A DNA stretch of 64,000 nt from JAAZZY01 sp964612505. GTDB taxonomy: Bacteria; Chlamydiota; Chlamydiia; Chlamydiales; JAAZZY01. The stretch covers positions 1 to 64,000 of the forward strand of contig CAZTEX010000008.1 of NCBI GenBank assembly GCA_964612505.1, in the 5' to 3' direction. This document shows, piece after piece, positions 1 to 6,793 of the stretch (the first letter of the stretch is position 1; every line of letters begins with the position of its first letter). The notes beneath the pieces are model-generated. The model worked only from the letters and a program-made list of their open reading frames with translations, made no database searches and was not told where the DNA came from. The position numbers were made by a program, and so were the translations under genes.

Positions 1-1070
1 GGAGGGACAGGGCTCTACCTGAAGGGCTTGAAATCGGTGCTTTGACAGCCTCATTGAATTCAGAAGATGTCGTTGTTTTTCATCCTGATCAAAAGGTAGA
101 CAATCTAAAAGGACCTTTTACAGTGGCAACCTCTTCCGTTCAACGAGAAGAGAGGGTTAAAGCAACATGGCCTGAGGCTAGAGTTGTAGATCTTCGAGGA
201 ACGATTGATCAAAGACTTGAGCAAGTCATGCTTAAAAAAGTAGATGGGGTTGTCGTTGCAAAAGTGGCTCTTCTTAGGCTCGGATACCATCGTTTAAATA
301 CCGTCAAATTAGAGGGGCCTACAGCATTGCATCAAGGTTCTTTAGCCGTAGTAGCAAAAGCAAATGATCAAGAAATGAGAGAGCTTTTTGCAGTGATCGA
401 CTCTAGGAGGGGAAAAAGAGTTCTTTTTACAGGGCTTCAAGTGGGCCAGTTTCTTGCAGAAGGGGTTGTGCAGCATCTTCCTTTAATTGAAATCAAGCCA
501 AGGCCCTTATCTGAGCTGGAGCCTTTTATTATTGAGCTAGAGGCCGCATCTCATCTTTTGGTAACAAGTCAAACTTCAGTAAACTTATTATTTGAATTAA
601 TGGACCATTTTCAAGTTACAGAGAAGATTTTAGAGAGGATTCGAATCATTTGCATAGGGCAAAAAACGGCTCAAACTTTGCAGTATAGAGGAGGATACCC
701 CGCCTATATAGCCCAAGAGGAATCTCAAGAAGGGGTCATTAAGCTCCTTGATAAAGTTGTTTTTAATAATAATGATTGCCTCATTTACGCTAGATCAGCG
801 CAAGCTCGCCCTTTAATTGAAGAGTACTTGAAAAAACAGACTTACAGTCACGGAGTCTTTGATCTTTATGATACCTCTTCTATTCTCCTAAAAACAAAGC
901 CAGATCTTTCGCTATTTGATGAAATGGTTCTGACAAGTTCTTCAGGTGTAAAATCTTTTTTTGAAAATTTTGACCATTTAAACGATGATATTAAAGTCAT
1001 TTGCAAAGGCTCAGTGACTCAAAAAACGTTCCAAGAGTACTTGGAAAAACAGCCAAGTTCCCTTGTATAA
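1..1070 (+). CDS. hemCD: HemC-HemD fusion (porphobilinogen deaminase / uroporphyrinogen-III synthase), 5' truncated by window edge
   Basis: The reading frame is open to the left edge, so the N-terminal part of HemC lies outside. The visible first ~110 residues match HemC domain 2: RALPEGLEIGAL, then ATSSVQREERV, VDLRGTIDQRL and VALLRLG. From RGKRVLFTGL to the end the protein resembles HemD (uroporphyrinogen-III synthase), with LLVTSQTSVNLLF, IRIICIGQKTA and MVLTSSSGVKSFF. The two activities are consecutive steps of heme synthesis. The HemC part stops after domain 2 and runs straight into HemD, so the usual third domain with the cysteine that holds the dipyrromethane cofactor is absent. One of the two adjacent arginines of the SSLRR motif is Gln here. 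Assignment is firm; activity of the HemC half is uncertain. Confidence 0.85.
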   Translation, partial: RDRALPEGLEIGALTASLNSEDVVVFHPDQKVDNLKGPFTVATSSVQREERVKATWPEARVVDLRGTIDQRLEQVMLKKVDGVVVAKVALLRLGYHRLNTVKLEGPTALHQGSLAVVAKANDQEMRELFAVIDSRRGKRVLFTGLQVGQFLAEGVVQHLPLIEIKPRPLSELEPFIIELEAASHLLVTSQTSVNLLFELMDHFQVTEKILERIRIICIGQKTAQTLQYRGGYPAYIAQEESQEGVIKLLDKVVFNNNDCLIYARSAQARPLIEEYLKKQTYSHGVFDLYDTSSILLKTKPDLSLFDEMVLTSSSGVKSFFENFDHLNDDIKVICKGSVTQKTFQEYLEKQPSSLV

Positions 1071-1083
1071 ACAGCTATTCTTT

Positions 1084-1116
1084 CTTTATAGAGCCTTAAT
1101 AGTTTGAGAATATACT
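1084..1116 (+). promoter_or_regulatory. Promoter-like element upstream of the ankyrin gene
   Basis: A stretch beginning CTTTATA, followed by CCTTAATA and a TATACT -10 hexamer at 1111-1116, resembles the DNA upstream of the next gene (2147-2179) with identical spacing between the CTTTATA and the -10 hexamer. No good -35 hexamer is seen. Confidence 0.4.
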
Positions 1117-1183
1117 AAGGATAGTGGATATTTTAAGAAGAATAAATACGATTTAATAGGAATCTACAACCTTTCAGTTTTTT

Positions 1184-2112
1184 ATGATAGAAACATTGCC
1201 GCAAAAGCCAGAGCTTCTCTCTCAAAGAACACCTGCTCCTGCACAAAAAAAGGCAGACCCATTAAGAGCTGATACTAAAGCTATAAACACAGTCAAAACA
1301 GCGCTTTTAGCTGCGGCTTCTTTGGTCGCTGCTTACGCCATTAATATTATTTTAGTTGAAAATTTTGTGCCAAGAGCCCTTGTTCCTTTTTCAAGCGCTA
1401 ATCATTATACTATTATTAACTTGTGGTCTCTCCCTTCTACTTGCTTTGCCCAATTTGAACGTCTCATTCGCTCTGTAGCGGATTTTGTGGAGTGTCAAAC
1501 GATAACGCCTAATAATGTCCAAGAGAAGATGGATCGTATGATGGATCGCGCCATATGGGGAGGTAACCTAGATAGTTTGGAACGATTTGTCAAAGCCTTT
1601 CCTGAAGAAATAAGTCAGACTTTAAGAGGTAAGATCAGCGCTAAAGCGCTTCATCGAGCGATCAGATTTCACCAACTTGTAGATCCAAAAGTATTGGATA
1701 TTCTCAAAGAGCTGAATCTAGATGTAAATTCAAAAATAGGTGAGGGTTCTTTTTTACATTTAAGCATCATGTACAGGTGTCCTCCTGCTATAATAAAAGC
1801 TCTTGTGTCAGCCGGAGCTAATCAAAGTATCACCAATAATAATGGGGCGACTCCTCTTCATTTAGCTGCTTGGTTTCAACGCTTTAAAGCTGCAGAAGTC
1901 CTCCTTCAATCAGGTGGAAATCCTAATATGCGTGCTGATAGGGGTATTACAGCCCTCGATTTAGCTTGCTTTTGGGCGATAGAAAGATGGGGGAGCTACT
2001 CATAAAATATGGCGCTAATCCAGACCTAACTTAGAATCCACCCGTAATTAATAATACAGTTTTTGATCAAATGGCAAAAAGTAGAGACTTAAATTTGACA
2101 GGGTTCTTTTAG
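1184..2112 (+). pseudogene. Ankyrin-repeat membrane protein with decayed C-terminus
   Basis: The intact frame runs from ATG 1184 to TAA 2003-2005 (273 residues). Residues ~36-60 (TALLAAASLVAAYAINIILV) form a membrane segment. After a middle part of unknown fold come ankyrin repeats (ANQSITNNNGATPLHLAAW, GNPNMRADRGITALDLACF). The frame ends in the middle of a repeat. Shifting frame at the G run 1989-1993 restores ankyrin sequence (ELLIKYGANPDLT), which then meets TAG at 2032-2034, after which the same frame continues in ankyrin-like sequence (TVFDQMAKSRDLNL) to TAG 2110-2112. One frameshift plus one nonsense codon therefore removed the last repeat. The truncated product may still be made. A host-directed role is inference from the repeat type. 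Confidence 0.7.
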
Positions 2113-2146
2113 AGGTTTTGGCTCTTTCATTCCAGTCCGAAACTGC

Positions 2147-2179
2147 CTTTATAAAACCTTAATATTTTAAGGATATAAT
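2147..2179 (+). promoter_or_regulatory. Promoter-like element with TATAAT, similar to 1084-1116
   Basis: CTTTATA, CCTTAATA and a perfect TATAAT at 2174-2179 have the same spacing as the element in front of the preceding ankyrin gene. This suggests that the two neighbouring accessory genes share a promoter type. Confidence 0.45.
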
Positions 2180-2213
2180 AAAAGGGATTACTAATTCAAA
2201 GAAGTGTATTGAT

Positions 2214-3488
2214 ATGTATTTAAAAGTTAGTCAAAGATTGGGTAATAACCGATTGTCACCTTCGCTACCGTTAGGAGAAAATTCTTCTAAGGTCGCTACT
2301 AGGCGAACAAAAGAAAAGAGTAGAATAAAGTCTGTGAAGATCAATAGTCGCAGCTTTCGAAAGATTGGATCTTTTCATGCGCCCGGCATCTTAACATCGC
2401 GACTTACTCCCACTATACGAACTCCTACTTTTGCAAAAACAGAACAATTTGTAAAACCTGTGATGGTTAATCAAGCCACTCAATTTGATTTGAGTGATAT
2501 CACGCAAGCAGGACAATACCCATTAGATACAAACGATATTATTGTTTTAGATCCTAATTTTGCCCCAGCTAATGCCCCTGAAAGACATCCTTATGCGGAA
2601 GATGCAGAGAATGTCTCAGCGCCAGAGGGATTCTTTAGTGAAGGGTTGCATACTATTGCAGATTCACTCTATTGGACCGTGCGAGTTACTCAACAAGCAG
2701 TAAGATCCTTTTTTGTACAAACAGAAGGTGAATTGCTCTTAGCTCTCAGTGATCCAAATCAGCAAGTGAGAGTCAGTAGATCATGGCTATTTGGCGGATC
2801 GCGTGAACAACTTTTTGGCCTTAGCAATGGGACAATACATTCTATTTTTGTAAATTGGCCCAAAATCTTTTTCCAAGAGAAGTTTCCAAGATCAGAGCGG
2901 CAGAACACACTGGCTCTTTTGCAAGTTGTCCCGCATGTCGTGTGTAGCGAAGTGACACAAGCAACTGAAGAAACCAATCAACTAATCGAAAACGTCGTTC
3001 GCAAAGCGGCAGTGGTTCTAGATGATCGAAGAGGCTATAACAAAGACGTTTATTTAGGAAAGCTCGAAGAAGAGCTACTCAAAGTTTTAAGGGATATCGC
3101 AGTCAAGGTGGCTCCATTTAGAGTCGATAAAATTGACCATGTTAAACCAGGCTTTGAAAAAGCAGCCATCGCTTTAAATGCAGCGGTTGAAAAAGCCTTT
3201 CCAACAGGGGGTTCTTTTGAAGATCGCGAAAGATACCATATTGATGCTCGTAAGCTGCTAATGGAACGTGGATTTAGAATTGGACAAGATGTGGCGCTTG
3301 CAGTAGCAGAGATTCAAAATGCAACCATTGAGCAATTCTTAGAAATGCCTAAAGTAACAACGCAAGATCGCAAAGCCCGCGTTCATTACCTTGCAGAGAA
3401 GTTAATCGGTTTGCGAGAAACATGCGTAAGAAAAATCGCTCAATTTAATGTTTTACTAGATAATATAGATAAAACAGTCAGTAGCTAA
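2214..3488 (+). CDS. Unrecognised 424-residue protein
   Basis: I do not recognise this protein. The first ~60 residues are basic and rich in Ser, Arg and Lys. No signal peptide or membrane segment is obvious. The C-terminal half (from about residue 250) looks helical, with many charged heptads (KLEEELLKVLRDIAVKV, HYLAEKLIGLRETCVRKIAQF). It has its own promoter-like DNA, resembling that of the ankyrin gene before it, and is followed by the sodA promoter, so it is probably a single-gene unit. A chlamydia-specific or secreted protein is possible but not shown. Confidence 0.7.
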   Translation: MYLKVSQRLGNNRLSPSLPLGENSSKVATRRTKEKSRIKSVKINSRSFRKIGSFHAPGILTSRLTPTIRTPTFAKTEQFVKPVMVNQATQFDLSDITQAGQYPLDTNDIIVLDPNFAPANAPERHPYAEDAENVSAPEGFFSEGLHTIADSLYWTVRVTQQAVRSFFVQTEGELLLALSDPNQQVRVSRSWLFGGSREQLFGLSNGTIHSIFVNWPKIFFQEKFPRSERQNTLALLQVVPHVVCSEVTQATEETNQLIENVVRKAAVVLDDRRGYNKDVYLGKLEEELLKVLRDIAVKVAPFRVDKIDHVKPGFEKAAIALNAAVEKAFPTGGSFEDRERYHIDARKLLMERGFRIGQDVALAVAEIQNATIEQFLEMPKVTTQDRKARVHYLAEKLIGLRETCVRKIAQFNVLLDNIDKTVSS

Positions 3489-3503
3489 AAGCTGAGTTCA
3501 ATT

Positions 3504-3532
3504 TTGACATAAAAAAATATAAGGGGTATCTT
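3504..3532 (+). promoter_or_regulatory. sigma70-type promoter of sodA
   Basis: Perfect TTGACA at 3504-3509, a 17-bp spacer and TATCTT at 3527-3532, about 24 bp before the sodA ATG. It is one of the cleanest promoters in the window. Confidence 0.6.
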
Positions 3533-3555
3533 GTTTAAAAAAACGAGGTAGCCCT

Positions 3556-4158
3556 ATGTCTTTTCAATTGCCAGATCTTCCTTATGCCTATGATGCATTA
3601 GAACCCGTCATCGATCATGAAATTATGGAGCTGCATCATAAAAAGCACCATCAAACCTATGTTAACAACCTCAATGCAGCCTTAGAAAAATATAAACAAG
3701 CCGAAGCTGAAAAAAGAGTCGATCAAATGATTGGTTTACAAGCGGCGATTAAGTTTAATGGAGGAGGCCATGTCAACCATGCTCTTTTTTGGACTAATTT
3801 GGCGCCTAAAGGACAAGGTGGGGAGCCTCACGGAGAATGTCTAAAAGCTATTGAAAAGTCTTTTGGCTCTTTAAATAAATTTATTGAAGAGATGAGCGCT
3901 GCTACGGTGGCCATTCAAGGTTCTGGTTGGGGCTGGCTTGCCATGCACCCTCAAAAAAAATCTTTATCGATTGCAACTTGTCAAAATCAAGACCCCCTCT
4001 CCACGCAGCACCTCATTCCTCTTTTAGGTATTGACGTCTGGGAGCATGCTTACTACCTACAATATAAGAATGTACGTCCAGATTATGTGAAAGCTATATG
4101 GCAAATCATTAATTGGAAAACTGTCAATGAAAGATTTGAAAAAGGGCTAAATAGTTAA
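3556..4158 (+). CDS. sodA: Superoxide dismutase, Mn type
   Basis: Converts superoxide to hydrogen peroxide and oxygen. Length (200 aa) fits the Fe/Mn family. The metal ligands are visible: His27 in MELHHKKHH, His75 in GGHVNHALFW, Asp160 and His164 in GIDVWEHAYY. The CQNQDPL segment carries the Gln typical of Mn enzymes, so I favour Mn over Fe. No signal peptide, so cytoplasmic. It has its own promoter and is followed by a strong hairpin, then accD, the same neighbour as in Chlamydia. Confidence 0.95.
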   Translation: MSFQLPDLPYAYDALEPVIDHEIMELHHKKHHQTYVNNLNAALEKYKQAEAEKRVDQMIGLQAAIKFNGGGHVNHALFWTNLAPKGQGGEPHGECLKAIEKSFGSLNKFIEEMSAATVAIQGSGWGWLAMHPQKKSLSIATCQNQDPLSTQHLIPLLGIDVWEHAYYLQYKNVRPDYVKAIWQIINWKTVNERFEKGLNS

Positions 4159-4166
4159 TAATTGAT

Positions 4167-4218
4167 AAAAACTCAATGGCTTGATTTATATGTTCTTATA
4201 AATTAAAATTGAGTTTTT
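4167..4218 (+). terminator. Nested hairpin terminator after sodA
   Basis: An 11-bp perfect inverted repeat (AAAAACTCAAT at 4167-4177, ATTGAGTTTTT at 4208-4218) encloses a second 7-bp hairpin (ATTTATA 4184-4190, TATAAAT 4197-4203). The right arm ends in five T. It would separate sodA from accD. Confidence 0.6.
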
Positions 4219-4239
4219 CAATTTAATCACTTTTGGGTT

Positions 4240-5181
4240 ATGAAACTATTTTCTAAAAGCAAGCCAAAGATCAAAATTCAAGAAACTAAGCGGGAGAGTT
4301 TTGACGGATGGTTGAAGTGTTCTCACTGTAAAGAACTCATCCACCTCAACGAGCTCGAACAAAATACTAATTGTTGTCCAAAATGTGACTACCACTACCG
4401 TCTTTCCATTCAGGAACGCGTGAAACTTTTAACCGACGAAAACACCTTTACTGAGATGTATGAAGACATTATGCCTACGGATCCACTCAATTTTGTGGAT
4501 ACAGAAAGCTACAAAGAACGCCTTGCTTCAGCCCAAAAAAAGACAGCGCGCAATGAAGGGATCATCGTAGGGGTTGGCAAGATGAATGCTCAGTCTGTGG
4601 CGATCGCAATCTTAGATTTTGCCTTTATGGGAGGATCAATGGGGTCGGTTGTTGGAGAAAAACTAACCTTGATTATTGAACACGCTTTAGAGGAGCAATT
4701 GCCTTTGGTAATCGTTTCAGCATCGGGGGGAGCGCGTATGCAAGAATCCTCTTTATCACTGATGCAAATGGCAAAAACCTCCGCAGCTCTAGCCCGATTT
4801 GGAAAACACTCTTTACCTTATATTTCTGTTCTCACCAATCCAACAACAGGTGGGGTCACAGCCTCGTTTGCTTCTTTAGGAGATATTATTATTGCAGAGC
4901 CTAAAGCGCTTATTTGCTTTGCCGGTCCTCGTGTAATTGAGCAGACAATTGGTGAAAAATTACCTCCCGAAGCTCAAAAGTCAGAATTCTTGCTTGCACA
5001 TGGAATGTTAGATTGTGTGGTAAGGCGCAAAGAACTTAAAAGTAAAATTAGTACTTTTATTCAATATTTAATGCCTGAAAAGCTTCTTAAAAAAAATCAA
5101 AAGCTCTCGCTTGAAAACCTCAAAGAAGATAAGCTTGTGAATTTGGAAAGAGAACTTAAGAAGAATAAAAAGAATCTTTAA
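4240..5181 (+). CDS. accD: Acetyl-CoA carboxylase carboxyltransferase beta subunit
   Basis: Transfers CO2 from biotin carboxyl carrier protein to acetyl-CoA to give malonyl-CoA, the first step of fatty acid synthesis, as AccA2D2. The N-terminal zinc ribbon is present (Cys27, Cys30, Cys46, Cys49; CX2CX15CX2C). The crotonase-type core shows DFAFMGGSMGSVVGEK, SASGGARMQE and PTTGGVTASFASLGD. 313 residues is normal; the last ~35 are Lys-rich. accA is not in the window. Stop lies 1 bp before dut, so they are co-transcribed. Confidence 0.96.
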   Translation: MKLFSKSKPKIKIQETKRESFDGWLKCSHCKELIHLNELEQNTNCCPKCDYHYRLSIQERVKLLTDENTFTEMYEDIMPTDPLNFVDTESYKERLASAQKKTARNEGIIVGVGKMNAQSVAIAILDFAFMGGSMGSVVGEKLTLIIEHALEEQLPLVIVSASGGARMQESSLSLMQMAKTSAALARFGKHSLPYISVLTNPTTGGVTASFASLGDIIIAEPKALICFAGPRVIEQTIGEKLPPEAQKSEFLLAHGMLDCVVRRKELKSKISTFIQYLMPEKLLKKNQKLSLENLKEDKLVNLERELKKNKKNL

Positions 5182-5182
5182 T

Positions 5183-5632
5183 ATGAATTTGATTAAAGTC
5201 GGCATTGAAAAAATAAGTGATGAAGTAGAACTTCCTTATTATGCAACAGCAGGATCTGCAGGAGCTGATGTGAGAGCGCACCTTTCACAAGCAGTGATTT
5301 TAGCCCCTGGAAAATCTATTTTAATTTCAACTGGGTTGAAGTTTGAAATTCCTAGTGGCTATGAAATTCAAGTGCGTCCCAGAAGTGGACTTGCCTATAA
5401 AAATCAAATTACAGTTTTAAATGCCCCTGCTACCATTGATTCCGATTATCGAGGGGAGCTCAAAGTAATTCTCATTAATCATGGCCAAGATCCATTTATT
5501 ATTGAGCCCAACATGCGTATTGCTCAAATTGTGTTTGCTTCAGTAACAACCGCTCAATTTGAGATTAAAGAGCAAATACTAGTTAATACTGAACGAGGGG
5601 AGGGTGGTTTTGGTCACACAGGCAAATTCTAA
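5183..5632 (+). CDS. dut: Deoxyuridine 5'-triphosphate nucleotidohydrolase
   Basis: Hydrolyses dUTP to dUMP and pyrophosphate, keeping uracil out of DNA and feeding dTMP synthesis. All five trimeric dUTPase motifs are visible: GSAGADVRA, RPRSGLAYK, NAPATIDSDYRGEL, RIAQIVF and the C-terminal arm RGEGGFGHTGKF. 149 aa is typical. Its end overlaps the start of the first ptsN gene, in the same order as in Chlamydia. Confidence 0.97.
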   Translation: MNLIKVGIEKISDEVELPYYATAGSAGADVRAHLSQAVILAPGKSILISTGLKFEIPSGYEIQVRPRSGLAYKNQITVLNAPATIDSDYRGELKVILINHGQDPFIIEPNMRIAQIVFASVTTAQFEIKEQILVNTERGEGGFGHTGKF

Positions 5633-6107
5633 ATCCAAATCCTATATTGAAATCGCCTCTTTTTTAGATCCGGAAGCTATTCAGTTTTTGGATGTAAAAA
5701 ATCGAGATGAAGCTATTGCTCAGCTCGTAAATTGTCTATGTTCTTCTTATCAAGTTGAGGAACTCAAACAGTCTTTTCATTTAGCAGTCTTAGAAAGAGA
5801 AAAAATCGCTTCGACTGGTATTGGAATGGGCATTGCTTTACCTCACGCTAAATTAGCAGCTTTTGATGATTTTTTTATTTCGATAGGCATCTTGAAGAAA
5901 GGGATTAATTGGAATTCCATGGATCACCAGAATGTCCAGATCATTGTCTTAATTGCAGGACCCGATGATAAGCAATCTGATTATCTTAATATTCTATCTC
6001 AATTAACTTTCATACTTCGAGATGATGAAGTTCGAAAACGTTTGTTAGCCTGTACACAAGCGGACCAAATTATTGAAATATTTCAAATGACTCAAGGTGA
6101 ACTCTAA
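5610..6107 (+). CDS. ptsN: PTS IIA(Ntr)-like protein, first copy
   Basis: EIIA fructose/nitrogen-type regulatory domain covering the whole protein. The phosphorylatable histidine sits in STGIGMGIALPHAK (about residue 79). GTG at 5604 directly abuts the Shine-Dalgarno-like GGGAGG (5598-5603) with no spacer, whereas TTG at 5610 has a 6-nt spacer, so I prefer TTG. It overlaps dut by ~20 bp and the next ptsN by 1 bp. No sugar permease is present, so a regulatory role is more likely than transport (inference from family and context). Confidence 0.88.
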   Translation: MVTQANSKSKSYIEIASFLDPEAIQFLDVKNRDEAIAQLVNCLCSSYQVEELKQSFHLAVLEREKIASTGIGMGIALPHAKLAAFDDFFISIGILKKGINWNSMDHQNVQIIVLIAGPDDKQSDYLNILSQLTFILRDDEVRKRLLACTQADQIIEIFQMTQGEL

Positions 6108-6793
6108 TGGATTTGAACGTTAAAGATGTTGCCAAGTTGCTGCAAGTAACAGAGGAAACAATAGAGAATTGGATCGAACAAGGAAAAATCCCTTCATATC
6201 AGTTAAAAGATGGATATCATTTTAATCGAGAAGAAATTGAAGAGTGGATGCTTCGATTTGTTTACCAAGATGACTTGCACCTCGATCTTAAAGAATATCC
6301 GATGGGGTTACAATCTTTTAACCTCTATAGAGCCCTCCATAAAGGGATTGTCTTAAGCAATGTTGAGGGTGATTGCAAAGAAGAACTAATTAAAAATAGC
6401 ATGGAAATTATCTCCAAGCATTTAGACCTCAACTCAGAGATCCTCACCAATCTTCTACTAGACCGAGAAAAACTAATGTCTACAGCCATCAATCATGGGA
6501 TCGCCGTTCCTCATGCACGAGAGTTTTTACTTTCAGCGGCTTATGATCTTATTGCTGTTGTCTATCCAAAAACTCCCATTGACTACGATGCCTTAGATGG
6601 TGAAAAAGTGCATACCCTCTTTTTCTTGTTTGCTTGCCAAGATAATAGGCACTTAAATTTATTATCCAAGATAGCGTTCTTTTGTTATCAGGAAGAAAAC
6701 TTAGAATTATTGAAAACAAAACCCGATAAAACAGCTCTGCTTAACTTCATCCGTTCATGGGAAGCTAAGCTGAGCGATTTACAAGCCGTTTAA
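6107..6793 (+). CDS. ptsN: PTS IIA(Ntr)-like protein with N-terminal MerR/excisionase-type HTH, second copy
   Basis: Residues ~1-50 form a helix-turn-helix of the MerR/excisionase kind (VKDVAKLLQVTEETIENWI, then FNREEIEEWML). Residues ~85-228 are an EIIA domain with the phospho-histidine in STAINHGIAVPHAR. The combination suggests a phosphorylation-sensing DNA-binding regulator. The start ATG overlaps the stop of the first ptsN, and the stop overlaps the clpC stop on the other strand by 4 bp. The paired genes follow the Chlamydia order. Confidence 0.88.
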   Translation: MDLNVKDVAKLLQVTEETIENWIEQGKIPSYQLKDGYHFNREEIEEWMLRFVYQDDLHLDLKEYPMGLQSFNLYRALHKGIVLSNVEGDCKEELIKNSMEIISKHLDLNSEILTNLLLDREKLMSTAINHGIAVPHAREFLLSAAYDLIAVVYPKTPIDYDALDGEKVHTLFFLFACQDNRHLNLLSKIAFFCYQEENLELLKTKPDKTALLNFIRSWEAKLSDLQAV

